Below, one piece after another: positions 6,332 to 7,028 of a stretch of 7,028 bases of DNA. The stretch comes from Candidatus Woesearchaeota archaeon UBA119. GTDB lineage: Archaea; Nanobdellota; Nanobdellia; Woesearchaeales; UBA119. The notes beneath the pieces were generated by a model. It was not told the origin of the DNA and did not search any database. It saw only the letters and a list, made by a program, of their open reading frames with translations. The stretch is taken from contig DAWM01000050.1 in NCBI GenBank assembly GCA_002505945.1, forward strand, positions 3,448-10,475, given 5' to 3'. A program made the translations under genes and the position numbers. Numbering within the stretch: the first letter of the stretch is position 1; each line of letters opens with the position of its first letter.

Positions 6332-6896
6332 TTTCTCTTAATCTGTAAAACTCTTCTATACCAATAAGGATAATATAATTATTTACAGCCTCGCTTACCA
6401 CACTGAATTCCTTGCTCTTAAGCATTGTTATGAAATCTTCGTAAGTTATCTGGCTTAAATGGATATTTAACGGGAATATTCCCATTAACTCTGATATTCT
6501 TTGTTTCCTCTTCTCTTCAGAAATAGTCAAGATATCTATATCGGAATTTTTATTAAAATCTCCTTTCACATAAGAACCGAATACAAGGGCAATAAAAGAA
6601 AAGTTTAATTCTTTTAGTTTGTTATAAATAATTTTAATATCTCTGAATTCCTTAAGAAAATCGAATCTTCTCTCTGATTCTGCTTTGAATATAAGAGGGT
6701 GTACTTTTCTTTGCAATATACATTGCTTGCCTTTCCCAATTGGCTTCAAATTAACTAAACCATTTGAGACTAGTCTTTGAATAACTAGGTACGTATTCTT
6801 ATAGTCAATGCCAGCCTGATGTGAAACTCCAGAAATATTTAGGTTGTCATTTGCTTCTATTAGTGTTCTTACTATTTTAGTATCCTCAACAGACAT
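6288..6896 (-). CDS. Winged-HTH / minimal nucleotidyltransferase (MNT) fusion, antitoxin type
   Basis: Residues 1-70 look like a winged helix-turn-helix (TLIEANDNLNISGVSHQAGI, then helix KNTYLVIQRLVSNGLVNLKPIGKGKQ). Residues about 80-180 are a minimal nucleotidyltransferase domain: FGSYVKGDFNKNSDIDIL contains GS at 107-108 and the DxD metal ligands Asp119 and Asp121. The third carboxylate expected in a later strand seems to be replaced (FPLNIHLSQ, Asn144), so catalysis is uncertain. In MNT/HEPN systems the MNT partner transfers nucleotides to HEPN and acts as antitoxin; the fused HTH suggests it also binds DNA. A 34-bp dyad directly before its start codon is a likely target for autoregulation. 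The last codons overlap the HEPN gene by 44 bp, so expression is coupled with the MNT gene first. The ATG at 6896 is set by the TATA box and by the HTH beginning at once. Confidence 0.85.
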   Translation of the reverse strand: MSVEDTKIVRTLIEANDNLNISGVSHQAGIDYKNTYLVIQRLVSNGLVNLKPIGKGKQCILQRKVHPLIFKAESERRFDFLKEFRDIKIIYNKLKELNFSFIALVFGSYVKGDFNKNSDIDILTISEEKRKQRISELMGIFPLNIHLSQITYEDFITMLKSKEFSVVSEAVNNYIILIGIEEFYRLRENAYRETNQGSRKKH

Positions 6897-6930
6897 GGTA
6901 ATAACACCATAATGTTATGGCAATATTACC
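6897..6930 (-). promoter_or_regulatory. 34-bp dyad operator between TATA box and MNT start codon
   Basis: Outer arms GGTAATA (6897-6903) and TATTACC (6924-6930) and inner arms CCATAA (6907-6912) and TTATGG (6915-6920) share one centre between 6913 and 6914. Of 17 symmetric pairs 13 match; the only mismatches are the three bases between the arms on each side plus the central pair. The dyad fills the space between the TATA box and the ATG exactly and would cover the transcription start. A dimeric wHTH, most simply the adjacent HTH-MNT protein, is the expected ligand. Confidence 0.7.
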
Positions 6931-6945
6931 TTTATAACCTTTTCT
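6931..6945 (-). promoter_or_regulatory. BRE/TATA promoter of the MNT-HEPN operon
   Basis: The minus strand reads AAAAGG followed by TTATAAA, a good archaeal BRE plus TATA match. The TATA centre is 38 bp from the A of the start codon, so transcription should start inside the dyad, leaving a leader of about 10-14 bases. The TATA box (6931-6937) abuts the dyad, so a bound repressor would block TFB or polymerase entry. Confidence 0.6.
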
Positions 6946-6961
6946 TTTGTTCAGAATATAA

Positions 6962-7019
6962 CAAAAATTCCTCTGTATCCAGCACTTAAAGGTGCTGCTT
7001 TTCACCTGAGGAATTTTTG
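6962..7019. repeat. Nested inverted repeat: long outer stem enclosing a hairpin (terminator or small structured RNA)
   Basis: CAAAAATTCCTC (6962-6973) and GAGGAATTTTTG (7008-7019) are perfect 12-bp inverted arms. Inside, CAGCAC (6980-6985) and GTGCTG (6992-6997) form a second perfect 6-bp hairpin with a 6-base loop. An alternative pairing AGGTG (6990-6994) with CACCT (7003-7007) would exclude the inner hairpin. The A5 and T5 ends make it look like a bidirectional terminator for a gene beyond the window edge. It lies upstream of the MNT promoter, so it is not in that gene's leader. A small RNA or a miniature mobile element is also possible; I see no flanking target duplication. Confidence 0.55.
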
Positions 7020-7028
7020 GGATTAAAA

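Noticed and set aside
6962..7019. CRISPR repeat, known riboswitch or box C/D RNA at the nested inverted repeat
   Set aside because: There is only one copy, so no array. No C box accompanies the CTGA that could serve as a D box, and I could not match a known riboswitch consensus.

Overview
The window looks archaeal, most likely from an AT-rich, small-genome lineage such as DPANN (Woesearchaeota/Pacearchaeota-like). Several genes have TATA-like boxes about 30-40 bp before their start codons, and none has a convincing Shine-Dalgarno sequence, which suggests leaderless or very short-leader mRNAs. The membrane peptidase has the archaeal type of C-terminal region, and an HTH-nucleotidyltransferase/HEPN pair of a kind common in archaea is present. 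The lineage is inferred; no rRNA or ribosomal protein gene is in the window.

Layout. One gene end lies on the + strand (2-202) and converges on a run of minus-strand genes. Reading in their direction of transcription, from high to low coordinates: a 58-bp structured inverted repeat (6962-7019); a TATA box and a 34-bp dyad operator touching the start of an HTH-MNT nucleotidyltransferase gene (6288-6896); an overlapping HEPN gene (5804-6331); an archaeal A24 prepilin peptidase (4841-5743); a small HPF/RaiA-like protein (4446-4793); a two-frame RelA/SpoT-like locus, with HD hydrolase half 2783-4354 and synthetase-like half 1636-2850; and cysteinyl-tRNA synthetase cysS (206-1600). No stretch over 300 bp lacks a gene.

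The most striking part is 1636-4793. An HD domain with the RSH metal-ligand pattern (HD..ED, ADRIHN) is followed, in a different frame, by a divergent alarmone-synthetase-like domain. Together they look like a long RSH protein split at an A7 tract, or two translationally coupled proteins. A gene for a probable ribosome-hibernation factor lies directly upstream, and cysS directly downstream. This suggests a compact starvation/translation-arrest neighbourhood in an archaeon, where (p)ppGpp enzymes are sporadic. The MNT/HEPN pair is a second, probably autoregulated module of the toxin-antitoxin type. The peptidase points to type IV pilin or archaellin processing.
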